Shown here piece after piece: positions 44,101-53,662 of a stretch of 64,000 nucleotides of DNA. The notes under the pieces are model-generated. The model saw only the letters and a list, made by a program, of their open reading frames with translations, searched no databases and was not told the DNA's origin. Positions within the stretch are counted from its first letter, which is position 1, and each line of letters begins with the position of its first letter. This DNA is from Rhodoferax sp. (GTDB taxonomy: Bacteria > Pseudomonadota > Gammaproteobacteria > Burkholderiales > Burkholderiaceae_C), in contig NZ_JAAFIX010000010.1 in the NCBI RefSeq assembly GCF_013297935.1, positions 62,001 through 126,000 on the forward strand, given 5' to 3'. The translations under genes and the position numbers were made by a program.

Positions 44101-45132
44101 CTAGCCGGCGTGTTCTGCGTGATACCGCACGACGCGTTCCACTTCATTCTTCGAGCCCAGCACCACGCTCACCCGCTGGTGCAATTGGGTGGGCTTGATG
44201 TCCAGAATGCGTTCGGTACCAGTGGAGGCCGCGCCGCCGGCTTGCTCAATCAGCCAGCCCATGGGGTTGGCTTCATACATCAGGCGCAGCTTGCCGGGCT
44301 TGCCGGGTTCGCGCTTGTCCCAGGGGTACATAAACACGCCGCCACGGGTCAGGATACGGTGCACATCGGCCACCATGCTGGCAATCCAGCGCATGTTGAA
44401 GTCTTTGCCGCGCGGGCCTTCTTTGCCTTCCAGGCACTCGTCGATGTAGCGCTTCACAGGTGCGGCCCAGTGGCGCATGTTGCTCATGTTGACGGCGAAT
44501 TCCTGGGTGTCTTCGGGCACGCGCACGTTTTCCTGGGTCAGCACAAAAGAGCCTTGTTCGCGGTCCAGGGTGAACATGTCTACACCATCACCCACGGTCA
44601 ACACCAGCGTAGTCTGGGGACCGTAGATGCAGTAACCGGCAGCGACCTGGCGGTGACCGGCTTGCAGGAAATCCTGCTCGCTCACTGTGGGGCATTCGGG
44701 GTCTTTGATCAACACACTGAAGATGGTGCCGATGCTCACATTCACATCGATGTTGCTGGAGCCGTCCAGCGGGTCAAACATCAACAGGTACTCGCCTTGC
44801 GGGTAGCGGTTGGGCACGGTGTAGATGCCTTCCATTTCCTCGCTGGCCATGGCTGCCAGGTGGCCGCCCCATTCATTGGCTTCGATCAGCACCTCGTTGG
44901 CAATGATGTCGAGCTTCTTTTGAATCTCGCCTTGCACGTTTTCGCTTTCGGCGGCACCCAGCACGCCACCCAAGGCACCCTTGGTCACCGCCAGGCTGAT
45001 GCTTTTGCAGGCGCGCGCCACCACTTCGAGCAGCAGGCGGAGCTGCGGAGGAATGGTGCCTTGGCTGCCATCGTTCTGGCTGCCGCGCTGTTTCTCGATG
45101 AGATAGCGCGTGAGCGAAATTCTTTGTGTCAT
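44101..45132 (-). CDS. fbp: fructose-1,6-bisphosphatase class I
   Basis: A 343-residue enzyme of gluconeogenesis (and of the Calvin cycle where present), hydrolysing fructose-1,6-bisphosphate. The metal and phosphate motif [12 protein letters not shown] (about 120) and the substrate segment near the C-terminus are clear. It is downstream of pepN on the same strand with a 24-bp gap, and a strong terminator follows. Confidence 0.95.
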   Translation of the reverse strand: MTQRISLTRYLIEKQRGSQNDGSQGTIPPQLRLLLEVVARACKSISLAVTKGALGGVLGAAESENVQGEIQKKLDIIANEVLIEANEWGGHLAAMASEEMEGIYTVPNRYPQGEYLLMFDPLDGSSNIDVNVSIGTIFSVLIKDPECPTVSEQDFLQAGHRQVAAGYCIYGPQTTLVLTVGDGVDMFTLDREQGSFVLTQENVRVPEDTQEFAVNMSNMRHWAAPVKRYIDECLEGKEGPRGKDFNMRWIASMVADVHRILTRGGVFMYPWDKREPGKPGKLRLMYEANPMGWLIEQAGGAASTGTERILDIKPTQLHQRVSVVLGSKNEVERVVRYHAEHAG

Positions 45133-45156
45133 GTGAAGTCCCTAAGTTTTTGAAAA

Positions 45157-47859
45157 TCAGTCAGCCAAGGCGCGGTCTACGACTTCGCGCACATCGTTGC
45201 TCAAGTCGGCTTTGCCTGCTACCCGGGCCAGCGCTTCGCGGGCCGCAGAGCGGTAAGGTTCGGCGAGTTTTTTCCAGCGGTCCAGTGCGCGCGCCAGGCG
45301 GGCGGCGACTTGCGGGTTGATGGCATCCAGCTCCATCACCCTGTCGGCCCAGAACACATAGCCTGCTGCATCCGCCCGGTGGAAACCGCCGGGGTTGGCG
45401 CTGCAGTAGCTGAAGATCACGCTGCGGGCGCGGTTGGGGTTTTTGAGGTTGAAGTCTGCATGCGCCATGAGTTGGCGCACAGCAGGCAGCACCTGGCCAC
45501 CGCGGTCGCTCGTGCCTGCTTGCAGGGCAAACCATTTGTCGAGCACCAGCGCTTCGTCTTTGAACAAGGCATGGAAGCGGGCCAGGGCGTTGGCAGCCAA
45601 GGCGTGGCCGCTGTTCACCAAGGCTTGCAGGGCGTTGAAACGGTCGGTCATGTTGCCGGCGTCTTTGAAGCGCTGCAGCGTCTTGCCGGGCCACAAGCTG
45701 TCACCACTCTGGGTGGCGGCCAGGCACAAGAAGTTGAGCGCCATGCCAGCCAGGGCGCGGCGGCCGCTAGAGAGCGGGTCGGGGCGGTAGCCGCCGTTGC
45801 CCTCGTGCTCGGCAAAGGCCCATTCCCAGTCGGCGTGCAGGGCGGTTGCCAGCTGCAGGCGCATGGCTTCGCGCACCGCGTGAATGCGCTGTGGGTCCAC
45901 CACATCGAGCTGCTCAGCGATATAGGTTTCTGAAGGCAGGGTCAGCACCAGTTCCTTGAATGCCGCATCCAGAGTGGGGTGACGCAATACCGAGCGCATG
46001 GCGGAAATATAGGCATCATTGAGGGGTTTAGCCCCGGTGGAATCTGCGCTAGTAGCTATGGAATTGATAGCACTTCGCAGGGCCAAGCGTTGGCCGGCTT
46101 CCCAGCGGTTGAAGGCATCGGTGTCATGGGCCAGCAGGGCCAAGAGCTGCGCATCGGTGTAGTCAAAGTCCAGCACCACCGGTGCGGAGAAACCGCGCAG
46201 GATAGAGGGCACGGGCTCTTCGGCCACGTTCTGGAAGGTGATGCTCTGGCTGACTTCGGTCAACACCAACAGGTGGCTGTCGCCCGCCGTCTGGCCGTCC
46301 AGGGTCCAGGGCAGCGCGGTGCCACTAGCGGCACCCACGAGCCCCAGGCTCACCGGAATGACAAAGGGCTCTTTCACCGGCTGGCCGGGAGTGGCCGCGC
46401 AGCTCTGGCTGAAGCGCAAGGTGTAGGTCTGGGCCGCAGCGTCGTACTCGCCCTGTGCTGCCACGCGGGGGGTGCCCGCCTGGCTGTACCAGAGCTTGAA
46501 CTGGGGCAGCAGTTTGGCCAACGCGGAATCCGGATTGGCGTCGGCTATGGCTTGCGCGAAATCGTCACAGGTCACCGCCTGGCCGTCAAAGCGCTCAAAG
46601 TAGAGCGCCATGCCTTTGGCAAAACCGGCACGCGAGGTCAGGGTCTGCATCATGCGGACCAGCTCGGCACCTTTTTCGTAAATGGTGACAGTGTAGAAGT
46701 TGTTGATTTCCAGGTAGCTGTCAGGCCGCACCGGGTGGGCCATGGGGCCCGCGTCCTCGGGGAACTGGGCGGTGCGCAGCACGCGCACGTCTTCAATGCG
46801 CTTGACCGCGCGGGCGCTGGGCTCGGCGCACAAGTCCTGGCTGAATTCCTGGTCGCGGAACACGGTCAGGCCTTCCTTCAGGCTCAGCTGGAACCAGTCG
46901 CGGCAGGTGATGCGGTTGCCGGTCCAGTTGTGGAAGTACTCATGCCCCACCACGCTTTCGATGTTGCTGTAGTCCACATCGGTCGCCGTGGCCTGGTTCG
47001 CCAACACGTATTTGGTGTTGAAGATGTTCAGGCCCTTGTTTTCCATGGCTCCCATATTGAAGTCACTGGTGGCCACTATCATGAAGCGCTCCAGATCCAG
47101 CGGCAGACCGAAGCGGGCTTCGTCCCAGGCCACGCTGGCCATCAGGCTGTTCATAGCGTGCTCGGTCTTGTCCAGGTCACCCGGGCGCACAAACACCTGC
47201 AGCAAATGGTCTTTGCCTGCGCGGCTGGTGATGCGCTGCTCGCGCGCCACCAGTTGGCCGGCCACGAGGGCGAACAAATACGATGGCTTTTTGTGCGGGT
47301 CTACCCACTTGGCAAAGTGGCGGCCGTCCTCCAGCGCGCCGCTGTCTACCAGATTGCCGTTGGACAGCAGCACGGGGTATTTGGCCTTGTCGGCACGCAA
47401 GGTCACGGTGTACATGGCCATCACGTCCGGGCGGTCCAGGAAGTAGGTGATGCGGCGGAAGCCCTCTGCCTCGCACTGGGTGAAGAAGGAGTCGTTGCTC
47501 ACATACAAACCCATGAGCTTGGTGTTTTTCACCGGCACGCAGGTGGTGAAAATTTCCAGCGCAAAGGGCTCGTTGCCTTCGGGCAGGTTTTCCAGCACCA
47601 GCTGGTTGCCGTCCATTTTGAAACTGGTGCCTTGGCCGTTGACCAATACGCGGGCCAGGTTCAGCTCCTCGCCGTCCAGACGCAGCGGCTGGGCCTGCAC
47701 GTCGGGGTTGCGGCGCAAGCTCATCTTATTGAGCACGCGGGTCTTGGACGGGTCCAGGTCAAAGCTGAGGTCGACGGTGTCGATCCAGAATGCGGGGGCG
47801 GTGTAGTCGCCGCGGTGAATCACGGCGGCAGGGCCCGAGGCCTCACGAAGATGCGACAT
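45157..47859 (-). CDS. pepN: aminopeptidase N
   Basis: A 900-residue M1 zinc aminopeptidase. It has the exopeptidase motif GAMEN (about 268), the zinc motif HEYFHNW followed by the distal Glu in LKEGLTVFRDQEF (about 303-335), and the long helical C-terminal domains. Length matches E. coli PepN (870). Its 5' end overlaps the 3' end of the HAD gene by 17 bp, giving the order prfB-HAD-pepN-fbp. A copy of the 54-nt element lies at 46018-46071, in the helical C-terminal part. Confidence 0.95.
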   Translation of the reverse strand: MSHLREASGPAAVIHRGDYTAPAFWIDTVDLSFDLDPSKTRVLNKMSLRRNPDVQAQPLRLDGEELNLARVLVNGQGTSFKMDGNQLVLENLPEGNEPFALEIFTTCVPVKNTKLMGLYVSNDSFFTQCEAEGFRRITYFLDRPDVMAMYTVTLRADKAKYPVLLSNGNLVDSGALEDGRHFAKWVDPHKKPSYLFALVAGQLVAREQRITSRAGKDHLLQVFVRPGDLDKTEHAMNSLMASVAWDEARFGLPLDLERFMIVATSDFNMGAMENKGLNIFNTKYVLANQATATDVDYSNIESVVGHEYFHNWTGNRITCRDWFQLSLKEGLTVFRDQEFSQDLCAEPSARAVKRIEDVRVLRTAQFPEDAGPMAHPVRPDSYLEINNFYTVTIYEKGAELVRMMQTLTSRAGFAKGMALYFERFDGQAVTCDDFAQAIADANPDSALAKLLPQFKLWYSQAGTPRVAAQGEYDAAAQTYTLRFSQSCAATPGQPVKEPFVIPVSLGLVGAASGTALPWTLDGQTAGDSHLLVLTEVSQSITFQNVAEEPVPSILRGFSAPVVLDFDYTDAQLLALLAHDTDAFNRWEAGQRLALRSAINSIATSADSTGAKPLNDAYISAMRSVLRHPTLDAAFKELVLTLPSETYIAEQLDVVDPQRIHAVREAMRLQLATALHADWEWAFAEHEGNGGYRPDPLSSGRRALAGMALNFLCLAATQSGDSLWPGKTLQRFKDAGNMTDRFNALQALVNSGHALAANALARFHALFKDEALVLDKWFALQAGTSDRGGQVLPAVRQLMAHADFNLKNPNRARSVIFSYCSANPGGFHRADAAGYVFWADRVMELDAINPQVAARLARALDRWKKLAEPYRSAAREALARVAGKADLSNDVREVVDRALAD
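46018..46071 (-). repeat. 54-nt two-hairpin dispersed element, copy 8 (inside pepN)
   Basis: Minus-strand reading GCTATC-N6-ATAGCT-N4-GCGCA-N11-GGCTAAACCCC. The first stem is GCTAT / ATAGC; the second is a perfect GGGG / CCCC. Confidence 0.75.
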
Positions 47860-48517
47860 GGTGTGTCTCCAAAAAGCGGGATGCCATCAAGGCGTGGTAA
47901 TCGGGAACGACAGCCAGCACGTGCGGGCCCGTCAGTTCATCAGGGTGGTGGCTGCTGGCAATGCCCACCGCGCGCATGCCGGCGCGGCGCGCGGCTTCGA
48001 TGCCCAGCGGCGCGTCTTCAAACACGATACAGCGCTCGGGCTCCACGCCCATGCGGCGCGCAGCTTCCAGAAAAATGGCCGGCTCGGGCTTGCCCGGCAA
48101 ACCTTCGTCGCCCCCCACCGTGGTGAGCGGCGGAACGCGCATTTGCAGGTGCCGGTAGGCAAAGACCTGGTTCTGGCGGTCGCCCGCCGTACCCACGCCC
48201 AGCTTCAAGCCACGGGTGTGGGCGTGGTCAAAAAACGCCTTGAAACCCGCCACCTCAGCAAATATCGGAGAAAACAACTCGCGGTACACCGCTTCTTTGA
48301 CGTGCACATGGGCCATAGCCTCATCTTCCGCCATGTCAGGCCGGCCGAACAGGATGCGCATGCACTCCACCCCGGTGCGGCCGGTGGTGCGGCGCATGAC
48401 GTCGCTGATGTCGACGTCCAGCCCCTGGCGCTGGGCAAATTCTTCCCAACTGCGCTTGTGGGAGGGCATGGAGTCGATCATGGTGCCGTCCATGTCAAAG
48501 ATGAGGGCTTGCACCAT
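47843..48517 (-). CDS. HAD family phosphatase (beta-phosphoglucomutase-like)
   Basis: A 224-residue HAD hydrolase with FDMDGT (residues 7-12), a helical cap (about 18-90), the Thr/Lys region and FEDAPLGIEAA near 170. The cap type (subfamily IA) fits sugar-phosphate phosphatases or phosphomutases; the substrate cannot be told. It lies one base after the prfB stop and overlaps pepN by 17 bp. Confidence 0.85.
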   Translation of the reverse strand: MVQALIFDMDGTMIDSMPSHKRSWEEFAQRQGLDVDISDVMRRTTGRTGVECMRILFGRPDMAEDEAMAHVHVKEAVYRELFSPIFAEVAGFKAFFDHAHTRGLKLGVGTAGDRQNQVFAYRHLQMRVPPLTTVGGDEGLPGKPEPAIFLEAARRMGVEPERCIVFEDAPLGIEAARRAGMRAVGIASSHHPDELTGPHVLAVVPDYHALMASRFLETHHVASS

Positions 48518-49622
48518 TTAGATACCTTGTTTCAGAGAGGCTTGGATGAACACATCCAGGTCACCGTCCAGCACCTTTTGGGTGGCAGACACTTCCACGT
48601 TGGTGCGTAAGTCCTTGATACGGCTGTTGTCCAGCACATAAGAGCGGATCTGGTGGCCCCAGCCCACGTCGGTCTTGGTGTCTTCCAGCTTTTGCTGCGC
48701 TTCTTGCTGCTTGCGCAACTCAAAGTCATACAAGCGCGAGCGCAAGCGTTTCCACGCCACGTCCCGGTTGCTGTGCTGGCTGCGGCCGTCCTGGCACTGC
48801 ACCACGATACCGGTGGGGATGTGGGTCAGCCGCACCGCAGAGTCAGTTTTGTTGATGTGCTGACCACCGGCGCCGGAGGCGCGGAAGGTGTCGGTGCGCA
48901 CGTCGCTGGGGTTGATCTCGATCTCGATGGAGTCGTCAATCTCAGGGTACACAAACACCGATGCAAACGAGGTGTGGCGGCCGCCCGAGCTGTCGAACGG
49001 GCTCTTGCGCACCAGGCGGTGCACACCGGTTTCGGTGCGCAGCAGGCCAAAGGCGTACTCGCCTTCGATCTTGATGGTGGCACCCTTGATACCGGCGGTG
49101 TCGCCGTCGGTGATGTCTTCCACCGTAGCCGTAAAGCCTTTGCGCTCCGCGTATTTCAGGTATTGGCGCAGCAACATGCTGGCCCAGTCGCAGGCCTCGG
49201 TGCCACCGGCGCCGGCCTGGATGTCCAGGAAGCAGGGCAGGGGGTCGGCCGGGTTGTTGAACATGCGGCGGAATTCCAAGCCTTCGATGATTTCCGCCAG
49301 CTTGGTGGTTTCGGCTTCGATGGTGATCAGGCCATCTTCGTCGCCGTCTTCCTTGCTCATCTCAAACAACTCGGTGTTGTCCGAGAGGTTGCTGGTCAGG
49401 TCGTTCAGGGTGACGACCACGCCATCGAGCATCTTTTTCTCTTTGCCCAGCTCTTGGGCTTTCTTGGGGTCGTTCCAGACCGAGGGGTCTTCTAACGAGG
49501 CATTGACCGTGCGCAGGCGTTCAGCTTTGGCATCGTAGTCAAAGATACCCCCTGAGTTCCTGGGTCCTGCTGGTCAGGTCTGCCAGGGTGGTGCCGATGA
49601 GGTTGATGCGTTCTGCTTCCAT
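48518..49622 (-). CDS. prfB: peptide chain release factor 2, with programmed +1 frameshift
   Basis: RF2 of about 367 residues that reads UGA and UAA stops. The ATG at 49622 opens 27 codons ending in CTT-TGA (TGA at 49541-49539); a +1 shift then joins the main frame to 48518. The shift site has the known E. coli layout, with AGGGGG just before TAT-CTT-TGA-C. RF2 signatures are present: SPF (codon recognition) and GGQ in [11 protein letters not shown] (peptidyl hydrolysis). The in-frame UGA lets RF2 adjust its own synthesis. It is not a broken gene. Confidence 0.96.
49539..49556 (-). promoter_or_regulatory. prfB programmed frameshift site
   Basis: On the minus strand AGGGGG-TAT-CTT-TGA-C combines the internal Shine-Dalgarno-like element, the slippery CTT and the poorly read UGA-C. 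This is the classic RF2 autoregulation signal. Confidence 0.93.
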
Positions 49623-49674
49623 GGTGCGGGTCCTGCTTGCTGTGTATATGGTTAACCCGCTATTTTAGGTGCCA

Positions 49675-50766
49675 TCACCCCACGCGAGTTTGGCTGGCAA
49701 AGGTGACCACGTGGTCGACCTCGGGCCGGATGCCGATCCACTCCCCGATCCGGTGGTCATGGTGGCTCGGCACATGGGCCATGACCGTCTCCCCGGAGCG
49801 CAATTCCAGGGTGTAAAGGAACTCATTGCCCCGGAAGGCTTTGTTCACAATGCGGGCCTGTACCTCGGAGGCATCGTCGTGCACGATGTCGTCGGCCCGC
49901 AGCAAAATATCGCAGGGCCCCAGGCTCAGCCGGTCCTGCTCATGCTGATGGATGCCATGCAGCTCCCCCAAAGGCGTCACCACATGTTTGTGGGTGACAC
50001 CGTTTTCTTCGTGCAGCTCCACACGTGCTGCCGTAAACACACCGTGGCCGATAAAGTCCGCCACAAAGCGGGTGGCCGGGCGGTGGTAGAGCGTGTAGGC
50101 GTCCGCCCATTGGTGGAGCTGGCCTTGGTGCATTACCCCGATGAGGTCGCCAATCGCAAAGGCTTCCAGCTGGTCGTGGGTCACAAACAGGGCGGTGGCG
50201 CCCGCGGCTTTCAAAATCGCGCGGAGCTCCTGGGCCAGCCGCTCACGCAAGTCCACGTCGAGGTTAGAAAACGGCTCATCCAGCAACAGCAGCTTGGGCT
50301 GGGGCGCCAAGGCTCTGGCGAGTGCGACCCGTTGCTGCTGGCCGCCGGAGAGTTCGTGGGGGTAGCGGTGGGCGTGCTCGGCCAGTCCGACGAGGCGCAA
50401 CACCTCTTGCACCCGCGCCTGGCGTTCGCCTGCAGGCAGGCTGTGAATGCCAAAGGCGATGTTCTTGCTCACATCCATGTGGGGAAAGAGCGCGTAGTCC
50501 TGAAACACCATGCCCATTTGCCGGTGCTCGGGGGGGAGGGCATGGCCTTCGCCGCTCACGGTTACTCCACCCAGCGAAATGCGGCCTGCGTGGGTGGCTT
50601 CCAAACCGGCAATAGCCCGCAGCAAGGTCGTCTTGCCGCAGCCGGAGGGGCCGATCAACACACCGATTTCACCGGCGCGCAAGCCGAAGCTCACGCCCTC
50701 CACCGCCAAAGGGCGGGAGGGCAGATAGCGGACGCTAAGGTCTTGGAGTTCGAGGTACATAGGCAA
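49675..50766 (-). CDS. fbpC: iron(III) ABC transporter ATP-binding protein
   Basis: A 363-residue ATPase with Walker A GPSGCGKTT (about 38), signature LSGGQQQR, Walker B LLLLDEPFSNLD and a C-terminal TOBE-like regulatory part (about 240-360). Its partners are the divergent permease (50840-52492) and the binding protein at 52536-53588. A Fur-box-like palindrome lies just before its start. Spermidine/putrescine-type importers share the fold, but the binding protein points to iron. Confidence 0.85.
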   Translation of the reverse strand: MPMYLELQDLSVRYLPSRPLAVEGVSFGLRAGEIGVLIGPSGCGKTTLLRAIAGLEATHAGRISLGGVTVSGEGHALPPEHRQMGMVFQDYALFPHMDVSKNIAFGIHSLPAGERQARVQEVLRLVGLAEHAHRYPHELSGGQQQRVALARALAPQPKLLLLDEPFSNLDVDLRERLAQELRAILKAAGATALFVTHDQLEAFAIGDLIGVMHQGQLHQWADAYTLYHRPATRFVADFIGHGVFTAARVELHEENGVTHKHVVTPLGELHGIHQHEQDRLSLGPCDILLRADDIVHDDASEVQARIVNKAFRGNEFLYTLELRSGETVMAHVPSHHDHRIGEWIGIRPEVDHVVTFASQTRVG

Positions 50767-50795
50767 AATTGTAGATACTTACAATTCTCATTCCG
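50767..50795. promoter_or_regulatory. Fur-box-like site between fbpC and fbpB
   Basis: AATTGTA-GATACT-TACAATT is followed directly by CTCATT, an A/T-rich palindrome within the 73-bp divergent gap and resembling overlapping Fur half-sites. Iron-responsive control of both genes would fit. Confidence 0.5.
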
Positions 50796-50839
50796 AGCCG
50801 CGGGGTCCCCCGGGGTGCCTCATTCAGACCCGTCAGCCT

Positions 50840-52492
50840 GTGATTTCCCGCTTTATCCAACCTTACGCGCCGGGTCTCCGTCGTTTACCTGCCATTGTGG
50901 CTTTGTGCTTGATCGGCGGTCTGGTGTCTTTGCCCATCTTGGCGCTGGTCGCGGCCGTGTTGCAGTGGGATGGCCCCAGCGCGGCCTTGCTGCGGGAAAT
51001 GGCGCAGTCGGTGCTGGGCGACTATGTGTGGACCACGGTGGTGCTGAGCGCCACCGTGTCCGTGGGGGTAGCGGTCGTAGGAACTGCATGTGCGTGCGCC
51101 GTGACCTTGTTTGACTTCAAGGGGCGCAGGCAGTGGGAATGGGCCTTGCTCCTGCCCCTGGCCATGCCTGCCTACGTGGTGGCCTATGCCTATACCGACT
51201 ATTTGCAATTCAGCGGGCCCGCCCAGACCTGGTTGCGCGCGACCTTCGGGCTGGAGGGGCGGGTGCTGCCGGAGGTGCGCAGCCTGGGCGGCGCAGCGCT
51301 GGTGTTTGTGTGCACCCTGTACCCCTATGTGTATTTGCTGGTGCGTGTTGCGCTGCTGGAGCGCGCCGCCCACCTGATGGATGCAGCCCGACTCATGGGG
51401 GCCTCGCTAGGCCGCCGGGTGGCCACAATTGCGGTGCCGCTGGCGCGCCCTTCCATCATTGCGGGCGTGGCGCTGGCACTCATGGAGACGCTGGCGGACT
51501 ACGGGGTATCGAGCTACTTTGGTATTCAGACCTTCACCGCGGGCATCTACAAAGCGTGGCTGGTGCTGGACAGCCGCATCGCAGCGGCCCAGCTGGCCAC
51601 GGTGCTGCTGGTCTTGGTGGCACTGCTCCTGCGCCTGGAGCAGCACGCCCGTAAGCGCATGCGCTACGCCAGCACCAAAGGCCGCCGGGCAGCGGCCCAG
51701 CCGGTGGCTTTGAGCGGCGGACGTGCCGCCTTGGCGACGGCCGTGTGTGCGTTGCCCGTCTTGCTGGGCTTTGTGTTGCCGGTCCTGTTTATGTTGCGCC
51801 CACTTTGGCTGGCGTGGGGCGCGGAAGACACGCCCTTGCCGTGGGCCGGCTTTGTGGGCTGGAGCTTGAACAGTTTCAAGCTGGCGGCGAGCACGGCGGT
51901 GTTGGCCGCGGCCATTGCTTTGGCGCTGGCGTTTGCTGCGCGCCGCACGCCCACGCGGCTCACCCGCACTGTCGTCGGCTTGGCGGGCATGGGCTATGCC
52001 GTGCCGGGTGCTGTGATTGTGGTGGGCTTGTTGATTCCCGTGGGCTGGCTGCAGGCGGCGCGGCCAGATTGGCAGGTCGGCTTTTGGGTCAGCACCACGG
52101 TGCTGGGGGTGGTGTGGGCCTATCTGGTGCGCTTTACCGCCGTGGCCCTGCACACAGTGCAAAGCGGCTACAACCAGGTGCCGGCGTCGCTCGACGAAAC
52201 CGCCCGCATGCTGGGTGTGAGCGGCTGGGGTTTGTGGTGGCGCGTGCACCGGCCTTTGCTGGTGCGCAGCAGTCTGGTGGCTGGCCTGCTGGTGTTTGTG
52301 GATGTCATGAAAGAGCTGCCCGCCACGCTGGTGCTGCGCCCGTTTGACCACGACACCTTGGCCGTGGTGGCGTTTCAGCTGGCCAAAGACGAGCGCTTGG
52401 GTGAGGCGGCACTGCCCGCACTGGTGCTGGTGCTGGTCGGCCTGGTGCCCGTGATTTTGTTAAGTCGCACACTGAACAAAAAAACGGCCTGA
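50840..52492 (+). CDS. fbpB: iron(III) ABC transporter permease
   Basis: A 550-residue membrane protein with about twelve hydrophobic helices arranged as two fused permease domains, each with an EAA-type loop (near GRRVATIAVPLARPS and GLWWRVHRPLL). This is the FbpB/SfuB layout. The start is GTG 50840. It is transcribed opposite to fbpC and fbpA, between which it lies. Its last codons overlap the terminator hairpin of fbpA. Confidence 0.87.
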   Translation: MISRFIQPYAPGLRRLPAIVALCLIGGLVSLPILALVAAVLQWDGPSAALLREMAQSVLGDYVWTTVVLSATVSVGVAVVGTACACAVTLFDFKGRRQWEWALLLPLAMPAYVVAYAYTDYLQFSGPAQTWLRATFGLEGRVLPEVRSLGGAALVFVCTLYPYVYLLVRVALLERAAHLMDAARLMGASLGRRVATIAVPLARPSIIAGVALALMETLADYGVSSYFGIQTFTAGIYKAWLVLDSRIAAAQLATVLLVLVALLLRLEQHARKRMRYASTKGRRAAAQPVALSGGRAALATAVCALPVLLGFVLPVLFMLRPLWLAWGAEDTPLPWAGFVGWSLNSFKLAASTAVLAAAIALALAFAARRTPTRLTRTVVGLAGMGYAVPGAVIVVGLLIPVGWLQAARPDWQVGFWVSTTVLGVVWAYLVRFTAVALHTVQSGYNQVPASLDETARMLGVSGWGLWWRVHRPLLVRSSLVAGLLVFVDVMKELPATLVLRPFDHDTLAVVAFQLAKDERLGEAALPALVLVLVGLVPVILLSRTLNKKTA

Positions 52493-52514
52493 CTGCCAAG
52501 AGTAATCAGGCCGT
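52478..52514 (-). terminator. terminator of fbpA, overlapping the end of fbpB
   Basis: A perfect 9-bp stem (ACGGCCTGA / TCAGGCCGT) with a 13-base loop; on the minus strand it is followed by T7. It includes the fbpB stop codon. Confidence 0.85.
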
Positions 52515-52535
52515 GGTGCGCGGGGCGGGGCGGCT

Positions 52536-53588
52536 TTACTTGTAGCCGACGCGGTCCAGCATCTGCTGCACCTTCACCTGGTTCATGCCGACGATGCTGA
52601 CCGGAATGGTCTCCGCCTTGAAGCTGCCACCGCTCATGTTTTCCAGTGCGGGGTTGCTGATCTTGATGCCTTTGGCCACGGGCCACTCGTTGTTGCCGTT
52701 GGCAAAGTAGTCTTGCGCTTGGGCGCTGGCCAGGAACTCCAGGAACTGTTGGGCATATGCCGGATTCTTGGCGTTTTTGGCCATGGCCCCGCCCGCAATG
52801 TTGACGTGCGTGCCCCAGCTGCTCTGGTTGGGGAACACCACGCCGACTTTTTCCATCACCGCACGGTCTTCGGGCTTGTCGCTGCGCATCAGGCGGGCCA
52901 GGTAATAGGTGTTGGTGAGTGCTACGCCGCATTCGCCGGAGGCGGTGGCCTTGATCTGGTCGGTATCGCCGCCCACGGGGTTGCGGGCCATATTGCTGAC
53001 CAGGCCCTTGAGCCAGACTTCAGTGTTGGCGCTGCCCAGGTGCTCGTTCATGGCGCCGAACAGGCTCAGGTTGTAGGGGTGCGAGCCGCTGCGGGTGCAC
53101 AACAGACCTTTGTTTTTGGGGTCGGCCAACTCTTCGTAGGTGTCTACATTCTCTTTAGACACGCGAGCCTTGTTGTAGACCACCACCCGTGCGCGGGTGC
53201 TGTAGCCGAACCACGAAGTGCCTTCGGCACTGGTCTTGCCGCGCAATTGGGCCGGAATGGCGTCGTCCAGCACTTTGGACTTGACGGGTGCAAACAAGCC
53301 ATCGACCTCAGCACGCCAGAGGCGCGAGGCGTCGACCAGCAAAATCACATCCGCCGGGGAGGCGGTGCCCTCGGCCTTCAGGCGTTGCAGGATGCCTGCA
53401 TCGTCTGCATCTACCCGCTTGATCTGGATACCGGTGGCCTGGGTGAAGGCGGAGTACAGCTGCACATCGCCGGGGTAGTGGCGGGCGGAGTAGACGTTGA
53501 TGACCTTGTCTTGGGCCTGCACGGCAGGCAAACAAGCGCCCAGCAGGGCGGCGGACAGGGCGACTGGGCGGATAGAAAGATTCTTCAT
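52536..53588 (-). CDS. fbpA: iron(III)-binding periplasmic protein
   Basis: A 350-residue periplasmic binding protein. The ATG at 53588 begins a standard signal peptide ending near AVQAQ (about 25); an upstream in-frame ATG at 53633 would run through the Fur box and is rejected. The mature part starts with VINVYSARHY and includes the NTYYLARL segment with the paired Tyr that bind Fe3+ in FbpA/FutA proteins. A perfect Fur-type palindrome lies 28 bp upstream. Confidence 0.9.
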   Translation of the reverse strand: MKNLSIRPVALSAALLGACLPAVQAQDKVINVYSARHYPGDVQLYSAFTQATGIQIKRVDADDAGILQRLKAEGTASPADVILLVDASRLWRAEVDGLFAPVKSKVLDDAIPAQLRGKTSAEGTSWFGYSTRARVVVYNKARVSKENVDTYEELADPKNKGLLCTRSGSHPYNLSLFGAMNEHLGSANTEVWLKGLVSNMARNPVGGDTDQIKATASGECGVALTNTYYLARLMRSDKPEDRAVMEKVGVVFPNQSSWGTHVNIAGGAMAKNAKNPAYAQQFLEFLASAQAQDYFANGNNEWPVAKGIKISNPALENMSGGSFKAETIPVSIVGMNQVKVQQMLDRVGYK

Positions 53589-53615
53589 ACGGCTGGAGTT
53601 TGGGTTGCAAATCAA

Positions 53616-53634
53616 AATGAGAGCAGTTCTCATT
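53616..53634. promoter_or_regulatory. Fur box upstream of fbpA
   Basis: AATGAGA-GCAGT-TCTCATT is a perfect 19-bp palindrome (7-5-7) of the Fur type, in the promoter region of an iron-binding protein gene. Confidence 0.8.
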
Positions 53635-53662
53635 CTAAGTCCCGTATTTCAGCCTTGTAAAG

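Noticed and set aside
45979..48126. A very long open frame antisense to pepN (about 715 codons)
   Set aside because: pepN on the other strand has full motifs and length. Long antisense frames are expected in G+C-rich coding DNA, and this one has no recognisable domain.
49539..49622. prfB as a frameshifted pseudogene
   Set aside because: The break has the exact layout of the RF2 programmed frameshift, and both parts are intact.
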